Part shown: in pieces, positions 33,472 to 41,596 of the stretch | Numbering within the stretch: position 1 is the stretch's first letter | Layout of the letters: each line of letters starts with the position of its first letter | Source of the DNA: Massilia eburnea | GTDB taxonomy: Bacteria > Pseudomonadota > Gammaproteobacteria > Burkholderiales > Burkholderiaceae_D | Direction: 5' to 3' | Length of the DNA: 64,000 bases | Assembly: GCF_009720745.1 (NCBI RefSeq) | Contig: NZ_WNKX01000021.1 | Coordinates: 36,428 to 100,427 of the forward strand | Made by a program: the position numbers and the translations under genes | Notes under the pieces: model-generated | Databases searched by the model: none | Told to the model about the DNA's origin: nothing | What the model saw: the letters and a program-made list of their open reading frames with translations, nothing else

Positions 33472-36087
33472 CTATTGTACCGGCTCCAGCATTTCGGCGA
33501 TCTCGCTGGCCGGGACCGGGCAGCTGAACAAATAGCCCTGCACTTCGTCGCAGCCATTGGCGTGCAGGAAGCGGCGCTGCTGTTCCGTCTCCACGCCTTC
33601 CGCGATGACCTTCATGTCCAGCTGGTGCGACAGCGAGATGATGGCGCAAGTGATGGCCTGGTCGTCCGCACTGCCGCACAGGTCGCGCACGAAGGACTGG
33701 TCGATCTTCAGGCGCGAAATCGGGAAGGATTTGAGCGCCGCAAGGCTGGAGTAGCCGGTGCCGAAATCGTCGATCGAGAGCGCAATGCCCATGGCCTCCA
33801 GCTCGCGCATCTTGGCGATGGACTGCTGCACATTGCGCATCACCATGGTTTCTGTCAATTCCAGCTCCAGCCAGCAGGCATCCAGTCCGCTGGCGGCCAG
33901 CGCCGCGGCGACCCGCTCCACCAGGCGCGGATCATCGAACTGGCGCGCCGACACATTGACCGACACCGACAGCGGCGGCAGGCCTGCGTCCTGCCAGGCG
34001 CGCGCCTGGCGGCAGGCTTCGCGCAGCACCCATTCGCCGATCTGGATGATCAAGCCGTTTTCTTCCGCCAACGGAATGAACTGGGCCGGCGACACCAGGC
34101 CGCGCTGCGGATGCTGCCAGCGCAGCAGGGCCTCGACGCCGAACATGCTGCCGCTGTGCAGGTCGATCTTGGGCTGGTAGGCCAGGAACAATTGCTGCTC
34201 TTCCAGCGCCTTGCGCAAGCCTTCGGTCAGCGCCAGCTTTTCTTCCAGTCCCGCGTTCATTTCGCTGGTATAGAACTGGCAGTTGTTCTTGCCGCTTTCC
34301 TTGGCGCGGTACATGGCGGCGTCCGCATGCATCATCAGCGTGTCTGTGTCGCGGCCGTCGCGCGGATAGACGGCAACGCCGATCGAGCAGCTGACCTGCA
34401 TCTTTTGCCCTTCCAGCACGATCGGCTGCACCACCGATTCCAGAATCTTGTTCAGCAGCGGCGCCAGCACCTGCGGGTTGTCGTTCACGTGCGGCAGCAC
34501 CAGCACGAATTCGTCGCCGCCGAAACGGCCGACAGTGTCTTCACGGCGCACGCAGCCCACCATGCGGCTCGCCACTTCCTTTAGCAGTTCGTCGCCTGCG
34601 TTGTGGCCCAGCGTGTCGTTGACCAGCTTGAAGCTGTCCAGGTCGATGAAGGCCACCAGCACCGATTCCTTGTTGCGCTCAGCGTGGGCCAGCGACTGCT
34701 CGAGGCGGTCGCAGATCAGGCTGCGGTTCGGCAGGCCAGTCAGCGTGTCGTGGTGCGCCATGTGATAGATGCGTTCTTCGGCGCGCTTGCGCTCCGTAAT
34801 GTCGCGCACGATCGCCACCACGCCGCCTTCCACGCCAACCACCTGCCAGTGCAGCCACTCGGCGCGCAGCTGCGGCACCAGGTTCGGGCCCTCTTCCTGG
34901 TGCACGCCGCCGTGCAGGGTGACGCCCACCAGCTGTTCGAACATGCCGTTGTGGCGCGCCGCCGGCATCCAGCTGCACAAGGTTTGCGCGCGCAGTTCGC
35001 TGCGGCTGTGGCCAGTCAGCTGCTCGGCGCGCGAGTTGATGGCGCTGAATTTGAAGTCCACTACCACGCCATCCTTGTTGCGGAGGGCGCGCAGGACGAA
35101 GAAAGCGTCCATGTTCGATTCGGACGCGGCGGCATAGGTCTCCTGCGCGCGGCGTACGCGGCGGCGCGCCTTGGCGCCCTGCCACACCCATGCCCAGACC
35201 AGCGCGGCCAGGATGATCAGCACGGCGCTGGCAACGCCTGCTTCCCACAGCAGCTGGCGGCGCTGCGCGGCGAAACCAGCCGTTTGCTCCTGCTCCGAGA
35301 GGCCGACCATTGCGCTCAGGCGCAAGCCGCCCAGCTGGCGCACTTCGGTATAGCGGCGCACGCCGTCCCAGCTGCTGGCGACCGGCGTGCCGGAATGTGA
35401 TCTCAGCGCAGCCAGGTCCACCCGCTGGCCAAAGGACTGTTTGTCGCCCAAGCGCAGCGCGCGCACCACGCCATCGTCGCCGACCAGGCCAAGCATGCCC
35501 TGCTCGCCCAGGCGGCTGCGTTCATAGCCGCTGGTGAAATAGGCCGGTTCGACTTCGACGACGACCACGCCGGCAAACTCGCCGTGCTTGTCATCCAGGC
35601 GGCGCGTAAAGTGCAGGTGCCAATCGTCGTTCGCCTCGTCGCGCATGGCCTGCGAAATGAAGGTATAGCTGCTGCGGTTCTGCTGGTGGAAGCGGAAATA
35701 GTCCTGGCGGGCGACATTGATCGGGCGCGCGGCCGGATTGCTGGCAACCGTATCGCCTTGCGCATCCACGATGCTGACCACGAACACCAGGCCGGATGGC
35801 AGCAAGCCGTTGGCCTGCAGTTCCGGCAGGGCCCCACGCGCGCCTAGCCGCTCGGCGCTGTACTTCAGCACTTTCAGGGTCTGTTCAATGCCGTTGATGC
35901 TGCGCGCAACCTGCGCCTCGTAAGTGGCGATCAGTTCACTTGCCGATTCGGCCGTCATATCGCGCGAAGCGGCAGCCTCGCTGTCGATGAAGTGCAAGGT
36001 GGTAGCCCACACCACGGCCAGCAGCACCACGGTGAACAATGGCAGCGAGACTTGCGTCTCCAGGCACATGCGCAGCCAGCGCTTCAT
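33472..36087 (-). CDS. membrane GGDEF-EAL protein with Cache and PAS domains
   Basis: 871 aa from ATG 36087 (MKRWLRMCLETQVSLPLF). TM1 at about 14-36; periplasmic Cache-type domain 37-285; TM2 at about 288-310; PAS (about 325-435); GGDEF (about 440-605) with RFGGDEFVLVL and an I-site RRED five residues before it; EAL (about 620-865) with EALLRW, NVSARQF, ELTETMVM, DDFGTGYSS, KIDQSF and AEGVET. Both catalytic centres look intact, so cyclase, phosphodiesterase or switched bifunctional activity on c-di-GMP is possible. It is last in an operon after a porin and a PstS-like protein; its ATG lies just past the stop of the latter. Confidence 0.94.
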   Translation of the reverse strand: MKRWLRMCLETQVSLPLFTVVLLAVVWATTLHFIDSEAAASRDMTAESASELIATYEAQVARSINGIEQTLKVLKYSAERLGARGALPELQANGLLPSGLVFVVSIVDAQGDTVASNPAARPINVARQDYFRFHQQNRSSYTFISQAMRDEANDDWHLHFTRRLDDKHGEFAGVVVVEVEPAYFTSGYERSRLGEQGMLGLVGDDGVVRALRLGDKQSFGQRVDLAALRSHSGTPVASSWDGVRRYTEVRQLGGLRLSAMVGLSEQEQTAGFAAQRRQLLWEAGVASAVLIILAALVWAWVWQGAKARRRVRRAQETYAAASESNMDAFFVLRALRNKDGVVVDFKFSAINSRAEQLTGHSRSELRAQTLCSWMPAARHNGMFEQLVGVTLHGGVHQEEGPNLVPQLRAEWLHWQVVGVEGGVVAIVRDITERKRAEERIYHMAHHDTLTGLPNRSLICDRLEQSLAHAERNKESVLVAFIDLDSFKLVNDTLGHNAGDELLKEVASRMVGCVRREDTVGRFGGDEFVLVLPHVNDNPQVLAPLLNKILESVVQPIVLEGQKMQVSCSIGVAVYPRDGRDTDTLMMHADAAMYRAKESGKNNCQFYTSEMNAGLEEKLALTEGLRKALEEQQLFLAYQPKIDLHSGSMFGVEALLRWQHPQRGLVSPAQFIPLAEENGLIIQIGEWVLREACRQARAWQDAGLPPLSVSVNVSARQFDDPRLVERVAAALAASGLDACWLELELTETMVMRNVQQSIAKMRELEAMGIALSIDDFGTGYSSLAALKSFPISRLKIDQSFVRDLCGSADDQAITCAIISLSHQLDMKVIAEGVETEQQRRFLHANGCDEVQGYLFSCPVPASEIAEMLEPVQ

Positions 36088-36089
36088 GA

Positions 36090-36512
36090 TCAATGCACCA
36101 CCAGGACTGGACGCACGCTGGCATCGAGCGCACTGCGTTCGATGTAGCCGATCAGCGTCGGATTATCGGCCACCAGCTTGCGCACCGCCATGCTGTTGGG
36201 CAGTTCGCGCGGCGGCTGGCCGCGGCCGGTGAATATCTTCTTGGTCCAGTAAGCCTTCATCAACGCGGGCGTGCGGTTGGCGACCTTGAGGTAGAAGTCG
36301 TCGCGTAGCGGCGAGCCAATTGGCAAATCGAGCGCTACCACTTCGCCGCCATCGGGGAAGCGCGTGGCCTCGGAAAGGAAGATGTCGGCTACCTGTTCGG
36401 CGCGCAAGGTCGTGATCGCGCTGTGCGCCGACACCACCACCACCAGTTCAGCAGCGGCGGTAGCGCCGGCTAGCAGCGCTAACATCAGGCAGCAAAGGAG
36501 TTTCCCGATCAT
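36090..36512 (-). CDS. short periplasmic PstS-like binding protein
   Basis: 140 aa, half the size of a normal phosphate-binding protein. Signal peptide MIGKLLCCLMLALLAGATAAA, then ELVVVVSAHSAITTLRAEQV, FLSEATRFPDGGEVVALDL, YWTKKIFTGRGQPPRELPNS and LIGYIERSAL. This is the typical one-lobe PBP-like family annotated as phosphate ABC transporter substrate-binding protein. No ABC permease is adjacent. It lies between a porin and a Cache-GGDEF-EAL protein, so it may present a ligand to the sensor's periplasmic domain. Confidence 0.85.
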   Translation of the reverse strand: MIGKLLCCLMLALLAGATAAAELVVVVSAHSAITTLRAEQVADIFLSEATRFPDGGEVVALDLPIGSPLRDDFYLKVANRTPALMKAYWTKKIFTGRGQPPRELPNSMAVRKLVADNPTLIGYIERSALDASVRPVLVVH

Positions 36513-36525
36513 GGCAAGGCCCCTC

Positions 36526-37758
36526 TCAGAAAACGAAGTCCAGCGAGGCGCTGATCACGCCGAAGCTGCGGCCATAGCGGTAGCCGGGCTGGATGTTTGC
36601 CAGCGTGCCGCTGCTGCCATCGCGCGGACGCACGTGGTCGAACTGCAGTTTGAAGGCAGTGTTGCCGGTGGCGTCCCAGCGCACGCCGACGCTGGTGTTG
36701 TCCTGCACCGCGATCGTACTGAGGAGGCCATTCAGTTCACCGTTCACGCGCTGGGCCGCCGGCACGTACGGCGGCGGCAGCGCGGACAAATCCAGGCCGT
36801 CCACGCGAGTCGGGTTGTTCGCCACCACCTTGCTGAAGGTGGCGTACGGCGTGAAGCTGCCCAGGCGGTAGCCGCCGCTGACATAGCCGGCCGTCTTATC
36901 GCCCAGGAAGGAGCGCGCATTGATGCGCCCCACTTCGCCCATCACAAACCAGTTGCCCGGATCGTAGGAAACACCGATGCTCAGCACGGACGCGCGCTTG
37001 TGGTCCGGTTCATAACGGTGCGCCAGGGCTTCGCCCTGCGGGCCGAACTGGCGCAGCGCCGACCAGAGGTCCTCTGCCAGCAACATTTCCAGCTCGCCCT
37101 TGATGGCGGTGGCGCGCACGGTCAGCGCACCCACGGTGCTGGTATTGGAGATGCCGGCCAGGTGGTGGGCGGACGCGTGGAGCGTATCGGACAGGCGCAG
37201 CTTGGTGCTGCCATACAGCACCTGGGTGGAGTTCTTCACTTCACCGGCATTCCAGCGGTAGGTGGCGTCGACGCCATCGCTATTGCTGATCGGGAGCGCG
37301 CCATACAGCTCGACCGGCGTACGCACCCATGGCAGCGCGTAACTGGCCTTACGATAATCGCCCGAGAGGAACAGCGGCAAGGCGATGCGGCCAAAGCGCA
37401 GGCTCAATTCCGGCGTTACCTGGTATTGAACGTTGGCCCACTCCACCACCGGGGTCCACGAATGCGTGAGGTTGCGCTCGGCGATCACCTGCAGCACCGC
37501 CGACCAGTGGCCGCCGTTATAGGAAAGCTGGGTACCTAGGCGGCTATCGACGCCATAGCTCCAGTTGTCTGTCGCCCCGGCCGTGCCAGGATTTAAGGGA
37601 TTGGCCGAAAAATCCGCCTGTTTCTCGCTTGAATGAACGGCGCTCACCGTGCCAAAGCCTCCGAATGTCCAGCCGCTCTCCTGGGCATGCGCGAACGACT
37701 GCAGCAGCAGTGTCCCGCTGACTGCGATCAGGATGGGTGTCAGGTGCAGCTTTGGCAT
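36526..37758 (-). CDS. outer-membrane porin-like beta-barrel protein
   Basis: 410 aa from ATG 37758 (MPKLHLTPILIAVSGTLLLQSFAHA signal). The mature chain shows alternating beta-strand segments with Gly/aromatic endings: WTFGGFGTVSAVHSS, LGTQLSYNGGHWSAVLQVIAE, LSLRFGRIALPLFLSGDYRK, FKLQFDHVRPRDGSSG. It ends in SLDFVF with the C-terminal Phe needed for outer-membrane insertion. It is first gene of the porin / PstS-like / GGDEF-EAL operon. Substrate unknown. Confidence 0.86.
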   Translation of the reverse strand: MPKLHLTPILIAVSGTLLLQSFAHAQESGWTFGGFGTVSAVHSSEKQADFSANPLNPGTAGATDNWSYGVDSRLGTQLSYNGGHWSAVLQVIAERNLTHSWTPVVEWANVQYQVTPELSLRFGRIALPLFLSGDYRKASYALPWVRTPVELYGALPISNSDGVDATYRWNAGEVKNSTQVLYGSTKLRLSDTLHASAHHLAGISNTSTVGALTVRATAIKGELEMLLAEDLWSALRQFGPQGEALAHRYEPDHKRASVLSIGVSYDPGNWFVMGEVGRINARSFLGDKTAGYVSGGYRLGSFTPYATFSKVVANNPTRVDGLDLSALPPPYVPAAQRVNGELNGLLSTIAVQDNTSVGVRWDATGNTAFKLQFDHVRPRDGSSGTLANIQPGYRYGRSFGVISASLDFVF

Positions 37759-37987
37759 AATGGCATTCTTGGCAAGAAACGTCGGCAATAACTCGGCGCC
37801 GCTTGCTTTGCAGCATGCGTTCGCTTTGGTTTAGGAATGGAGTAGAAAAGAATAAGCAGCGGGGGCGGGGCTACCGAATTCTCACACTTTATAACAGTGG
37901 TTTGTAACTGTCGAGCAATTCCCTAGAGTACTTTCACTATCTCTTGGGAAACAGTAAAAAGTATAAAAAAGCAAAGGAATCAATAAC
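37759..37987. other. divergent promoter region, no gene seen
   Basis: 229 bp of AT-rich DNA between the porin (-) and NUDIX (+) genes. No ORF with a ribosome site and no clear operator was found. Confidence 0.5.
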
Positions 37988-38407
37988 ATGCAGCAAATCT
38001 CCTGCGGCACGCTGGTCGTCAATTCAGCCCGCCAGCTGTTGCTATGCCACGTCACCGGGACGGCCAGCTGGGACATCCCCAAAGGCCTGCAGGACGAGGG
38101 AGAGACGCCGCTGCAAGCGGCGCGGCGCGAGCTGTTTGAAGAGGCCGGCCTGGATTTTGACGCCGGCCGTTTTGAGGATCTGGGCGAATTCACCTATCGC
38201 CCCAACAAGCAGCTGCACCTGTTCAAGGTGGAAGTTGGCGATGAATTGTGCAGCCTGGACCACTTGCGCTGCACCAGCTTCTTCCCGCACCAGCGCACAG
38301 GCGAGCCCACGCCGGAAGCGGACGGCTTCCGCTGGGCCTCGCGCGAAGAGCTCAGTTCGCTGTGCTGGCCGCGCATGGCATCGCGGCTGCTCTCGATGGA
38401 GTGGTGA
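37988..38407 (+). CDS. NUDIX hydrolase
   Basis: 139 aa. The complete Nudix box GLQDEGETPLQAARRELFEE continues with AGL, so Mg-dependent hydrolysis of a nucleoside-diphosphate-linked substrate is expected. The N-terminus MQQISCGTLVVNSARQLLLC and the body SWDIPKG are typical of single-domain MutT-like proteins. Substrate unknown. It ends head-on against the SDR gene with no gap. Confidence 0.92.
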   Translation: MQQISCGTLVVNSARQLLLCHVTGTASWDIPKGLQDEGETPLQAARRELFEEAGLDFDAGRFEDLGEFTYRPNKQLHLFKVEVGDELCSLDHLRCTSFFPHQRTGEPTPEADGFRWASREELSSLCWPRMASRLLSMEW

Positions 38408-39148
38408 TCAGGCGCCGCCCGAAACGCGGATCGTGGTGGCGGTGACGTAGCGCGCCGCCGGCGACAACAGCCACACTGCCGCCTCCGCAATTTCATCCGG
38501 CTCACCGACGCGCAGCATCGGAATGCGCGCAGCCACCCGGGCCGGGCGTCCCGGATCGCCGGAAGTGGTGTGGATGTCGGTCTGGGTAGTACCCGGCGCA
38601 ACCCCGCACACGCGGATGCCTTCCGGCGCCACTTCCTTACCCAGGCCCATGGTAAAGGTATCCACCGCCGCCTTGCTGGCTGCGTACGCCACATACTCGT
38701 TCGGGCTGCCCGCCGTTGCAGCCGTGGAGCTGATGTTGACGATCACCCCGCCCTGCCCGTGCGCGCGAAACGCCTGCAGCGCGCGGCGGCTGGCCTGCAT
38801 CAGGCCCAGAACGTTGGTGCGGAACACCTGTTCGACAATGGCCGGATTGGTATCGCCAAACTTGCCAAGTCCGCCCGTCATGCCGGCGTTATTCACCAGG
38901 CCCGTCACCGGTCCCAGCTCGCGTTCGACCGTCGCGAACAGGCGCTCGATATCCTCATCGCACGCCACGTCGGCCTGTACCGCCAATGCCCGCCCGCCGG
39001 CCGCTTCAATTTCCGCCACCACACGCGCTGCAGCAGCTGCGTCGCGCTGGTAATTCACGGCGACTACCCAGCCAACCGCCGCAGCCTGGCGGGCAATGGC
39101 AGCGCCGATGCCGCGGCTGCCGCCTGTAACGATCAGTATTTTTTTCAT
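38408..39148 (-). CDS. SDR-family NAD(P)-dependent oxidoreductase
   Basis: 246 aa. Rossmann motif VTGGSRGIGAAIARQ at the N-terminus, NNAGMTGG, the catalytic Ser in NISSTAATAGSPNEYVAYAA with Tyr and Lys in YVAYAASKAAVDTF, and PGTTQTDIHTTSGDPGR. The overall pattern is FabG-like or glucose-1-dehydrogenase-like. No fatty-acid genes are adjacent, so it is more likely a general carbonyl reductase. Confidence 0.92.
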   Translation of the reverse strand: MKKILIVTGGSRGIGAAIARQAAAVGWVVAVNYQRDAAAAARVVAEIEAAGGRALAVQADVACDEDIERLFATVERELGPVTGLVNNAGMTGGLGKFGDTNPAIVEQVFRTNVLGLMQASRRALQAFRAHGQGGVIVNISSTAATAGSPNEYVAYAASKAAVDTFTMGLGKEVAPEGIRVCGVAPGTTQTDIHTTSGDPGRPARVAARIPMLRVGEPDEIAEAAVWLLSPAARYVTATTIRVSGGA

Positions 39149-39202
39149 ATGTCTGGTTTTCCAATGCCCAAATGTAGGCCGAGATTACCACGGCCACAAT
39201 AC

Positions 39203-39257
39203 TGAAGTCTTCACTTGACTTTCAGCGTTCCGTCCCTAAACTGAAGTCGCAACTTCA
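39203..39257. promoter_or_regulatory. paired palindromic operators before the SRPBCC-ArsR operon
   Basis: TGAAGT-N4-ACTTCA at 39242-39257 is a perfect palindrome, and TGAAGT-N4-ACTTGA at 39203-39218 differs at one base. The centres are 39 bp apart. They lie 17 bp upstream of the SRPBCC start, as expected for autoregulation by the downstream ArsR-type protein. Confidence 0.65.
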
Positions 39258-39273
39258 CTATGGAGATATCACC

Positions 39274-39750
39274 ATGAGCGACGAAATCATTCAGCACGCG
39301 GCTTTCGAACTCGAACAAGCGCTTCCTAAGCCCCCCTCCCGGGTTTTTGCCGCGTTTGCCGATCCAGTCCAAAAACGGCGCTGGTTCGCGGATGGCCTCG
39401 ATCACGACGTTGAGCACTTCGCGATGCAATTCGAAGTCGGTGGCCGCGAGCAGGCGCGTTTCCGGCTCAAGGCCGGCAACCCGTATAGCAACGCAGCACT
39501 GATACATGAGGGCGTTTTTCTCGACATCGTGCCGGAGCGCCGCATCGTCATGGCATCCACCATGGCGTTTGGCGAACACCGTTTCTCAGCCTCGCTTGCA
39601 ACGTTCCAGTTTGAAGCCGATGGCCGTGATGGCACACGTCTTCTGTTCAACCACCAATCCGCCTACTTCGAAGGCGCTGACGGGCCTGAACGGCGCAAGG
39701 AGGGCTGGCAAAAGCTGATCGCACGCCTGATGAGCGAACTCGCCAAATGA
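39274..39750 (+). CDS. SRPBCC/AHSA1-domain protein
   Basis: 158 aa START-like ligand-binding fold: FELEQALPKPPSRVFAAFAD, RRWFADG, FEVGGREQARFRLKAG, DIVPERRIVMASTMAFGEHR, GWQKLIARL. It is the usual partner of an ArsR-type regulator, which overlaps its stop (ATGATG). Such pairs are common in soil bacteria; the ligand is unknown. Confidence 0.9.
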   Translation: MSDEIIQHAAFELEQALPKPPSRVFAAFADPVQKRRWFADGLDHDVEHFAMQFEVGGREQARFRLKAGNPYSNAALIHEGVFLDIVPERRIVMASTMAFGEHRFSASLATFQFEADGRDGTRLLFNHQSAYFEGADGPERRKEGWQKLIARLMSELAK

Positions 39751-40085
39751 TGAAATCGCGCGTCGCGCGCGGCGAGCAGGCGGACCGCATCTTTGCCGCC
39801 CTGGGCGACGGGACACGCCGCGCCATCGTCGACCTGCTCGCCCACGGTCCGCTCACCGTCAGCGCGCTGGCGCAGCCATTGGGCGTCAGCCTTACAGCCG
39901 TAGCCCAGCACCTGCAAATCCTCGAGGCCTGCGGCCTGCTCAAGACCGAAAAGCGCGGACGCGTACGGTTTTGCGCAATGGACCCGGATGGGCTGGACGC
40001 ATTGGAAGAATGGGTCGGCCGGCACCGCCAATTATGGGCGCGCCGCTTCAGCCAGCTGGAAGAGATCCTGCGCGAGGATCCTTGA
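39747..40085 (+). CDS. ArsR-family winged-helix regulator
   Basis: 112 aa. HTH ALGDGTRRAIVDLLAHGPLT and LGVSLTAVAQHLQILEACGL; C-terminal FCAMDPDGLDALEEWVGRHR. It lacks the cysteine pair of metal-sensing ArsR proteins and belongs to the non-metal subgroup paired with SRPBCC proteins. The start overlaps the SRPBCC stop. It probably represses its own operon through the TGAAGT-N4-ACTTCA sites. Confidence 0.92.
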   Translation: MMKSRVARGEQADRIFAALGDGTRRAIVDLLAHGPLTVSALAQPLGVSLTAVAQHLQILEACGLLKTEKRGRVRFCAMDPDGLDALEEWVGRHRQLWARRFSQLEEILREDP

Positions 40086-40090
40086 GCTAG

Positions 40091-40104
40091 TTGATCTGCG
40101 TCAT
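40091..40104. promoter_or_regulatory. possible FNR/Anr box before hemerythrin gene
   Basis: TTGAT-CTGC-GTCAT: the first half-site is perfect, the second 3 of 5. The centre lies about 60 bp upstream of the hemerythrin ATG, the same distance as the better box at 51911 from its gene. Confidence 0.4.
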
Positions 40105-40156
40105 GGATTCCAAGCTCACGCCGGGCGAAACTGGCGCAATAGACAAGGAGACCACG

Positions 40157-40615
40157 ATGCAACGCCTCGAATGGAGCGCCCTGCTGGAAACCGGCGTGGC
40201 TGAGATGGATGCTTCCCACCGCGCCTTGCTGCAAGCCATCCACGCAACCATCGATGCGGGCGATAGTTCGCTGCCGGCCCGCATCAACGAGCTGCTTTCC
40301 GCCCTGGCCGCCGATTTCGCGGAAGAAGAAGCGCTGATGGACCAGCTGTACTACCCCACCGATCACGAGCACCGCGCCGCGCACCGCCGCGCGCTGGAAG
40401 CTTTGCAGCATGCATTGCCCGTGGCGCAAAGCGATCCTTCCGGTGCGCGCGCCCTGCTGGAGCGCCTGCCACGCTGGTTCCTCGGCCACCTGAGCGCCAT
40501 GGACCTGCCGCTGGCGGTGGCCGTGGAAAACACCAGCCACCCGCATAGCCAGCCATCCAACGCCAAACTAAGGCAACAGCTGGCACTACTGCTCCAGGAG
40601 CAGCAATCCATCTGA
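40157..40615 (+). CDS. bacteriohemerythrin-like protein
   Basis: 152 aa from ATG 40157 with AAGGAG upstream. A four-helix di-iron protein that binds O2 reversibly. Begins LEWSALLETGVAEMDASHRA, then FAEEEALMDQLYYPTDHEHR with two His, AAHRRALE, and WFLGHLSAMDLPLA with the last His and Asp. The ligand set is complete. Together with the following DoxX and UspA genes it suggests an oxygen- or redox-related group. Confidence 0.88.
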   Translation: MQRLEWSALLETGVAEMDASHRALLQAIHATIDAGDSSLPARINELLSALAADFAEEEALMDQLYYPTDHEHRAAHRRALEALQHALPVAQSDPSGARALLERLPRWFLGHLSAMDLPLAVAVENTSHPHSQPSNAKLRQQLALLLQEQQSI

Positions 40616-40658
40616 ATTGACGATAGATCACATCTAAATATATTGGCTTCCGGAATAC

Positions 40659-40688
40659 GTCGATGAGGCATAAGATGACTTCATCGAC
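40659..40688. promoter_or_regulatory. inverted repeat in the doxX leader
   Basis: GTCGATGA (40659-40666) and TCATCGAC (40681-40688), perfect 8-bp arms with a 14-bp spacer, 27 bp before the DoxX start. Either an operator or a leader hairpin. Confidence 0.35.
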
Positions 40689-40714
40689 AACATCTTCCCC
40701 GAAGGAGCCACACC

Positions 40715-41131
40715 ATGAATAACCAGACCAATACCGCTTACCTGCCACTCGCCGCCCGCCTCCTCATGGCCGCCATATTCCTGATCAGTGGTTTCGGCAA
40801 GATTGCCAACCCGGCAGCGACCATCGGCTATATCAGTGCCATGGGCCTGCCCTTCCCTCAATTGGGACTGGCGATTGCCATCGGCGTTGAGGTGATTGGC
40901 GGCTTGCTGCTGGTGCTCGGCCAGTACACCCGCCCTGTCGCATTGGGGCTGGCTGCGTTCTCGCTCATTACTGGCGTGATCTTCCACGGCGCAGTCGGTG
41001 ACCAGAACCAGATGATCCACCTGATGAAGAACATCGCGATGGCCGGTGGCTTCCTGCAGATCGCTGCGTTCGGCGCCGGCAGCCTGAGCCTCGACGCCCG
41101 CCGCAAACCCGGCGCCCTGCGCACTGCCTGA
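40715..41131 (+). CDS. DoxX-family membrane protein
   Basis: 138 aa with four TM helices. LAARLLMAAIFLISGFGKIA, the loop NPAATIGYISAMGLPFP, IGVEVIGGLLLVLG and FHGAVGDQNQMIHLMKNIAM are characteristic of DoxX/YphA proteins. AAGGAG precedes the ATG. Possible role in membrane redox or thiol stress; not established here. Confidence 0.92.
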   Translation: MNNQTNTAYLPLAARLLMAAIFLISGFGKIANPAATIGYISAMGLPFPQLGLAIAIGVEVIGGLLLVLGQYTRPVALGLAAFSLITGVIFHGAVGDQNQMIHLMKNIAMAGGFLQIAAFGAGSLSLDARRKPGALRTA

Positions 41132-41191
41132 TCGCTTGCAGACATGTGGCGGGACACTTTAGACTGCAGCATCTGAAGGAGATCCAGACTG

Positions 41192-41596
41192 ATGTTTCGC
41201 CACATTTTGATTCCAAGCGACGGTTCCGCCGCTTCGCAACTGGCAGTGAACGCCGCCCTGCGCATGGCCCGCGAAAGCGGCGCCCGCGTCACGGCGGTTC
41301 ACGTGCTTCCGGAGGAGCCGGCACTGGCCAGCGTCAGCGCGCAGCAGGCGGAGAACGCCATCCTGGCCGAGATCGCGCGCCAGGCCGCCACCTTGCACGT
41401 GAACTGCGCCACGATTGAAGTGCATGCCGACCAGCCGCATGCCGCCATCATCTCCACCGCCCTGCAGCGCGGCTGCGACCTGATTGCAATGGCTTCGCGC
41501 GGCCGCAGCGGCCTGGCAAGCCTGATGCTGGGCAGCCAGACGCAGAAGGTCCTCACGCACAGCAAGATTCCTGTGCTGGTATTCCGCGAAGGCTAA
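41192..41596 (+). CDS. universal stress protein UspA family
   Basis: 134 aa. Opens MFRHILIPSDGSAASQLAVN and closes with the nucleotide-binding GLASLMLGSQTQKVLTHSKI. The glycine-rich G2xG9x(S/T) type ATP site is recognisable. ATG preceded by AAGGAG. A second UspA of the same subgroup is encoded at 51981. Its 3' end overlaps the DUF1275 gene by 4 bp. Confidence 0.93.
   Translation: MFRHILIPSDGSAASQLAVNAALRMARESGARVTAVHVLPEEPALASVSAQQAENAILAEIARQAATLHVNCATIEVHADQPHAAIISTALQRGCDLIAMASRGRSGLASLMLGSQTQKVLTHSKIPVLVFREG

Noticed and set aside
40617..40630. TTGACGATAGATCA upstream of doxX as an FNR box
   Set aside because: The half-sites are one base too far apart and the second half is out of register with ATCAA.
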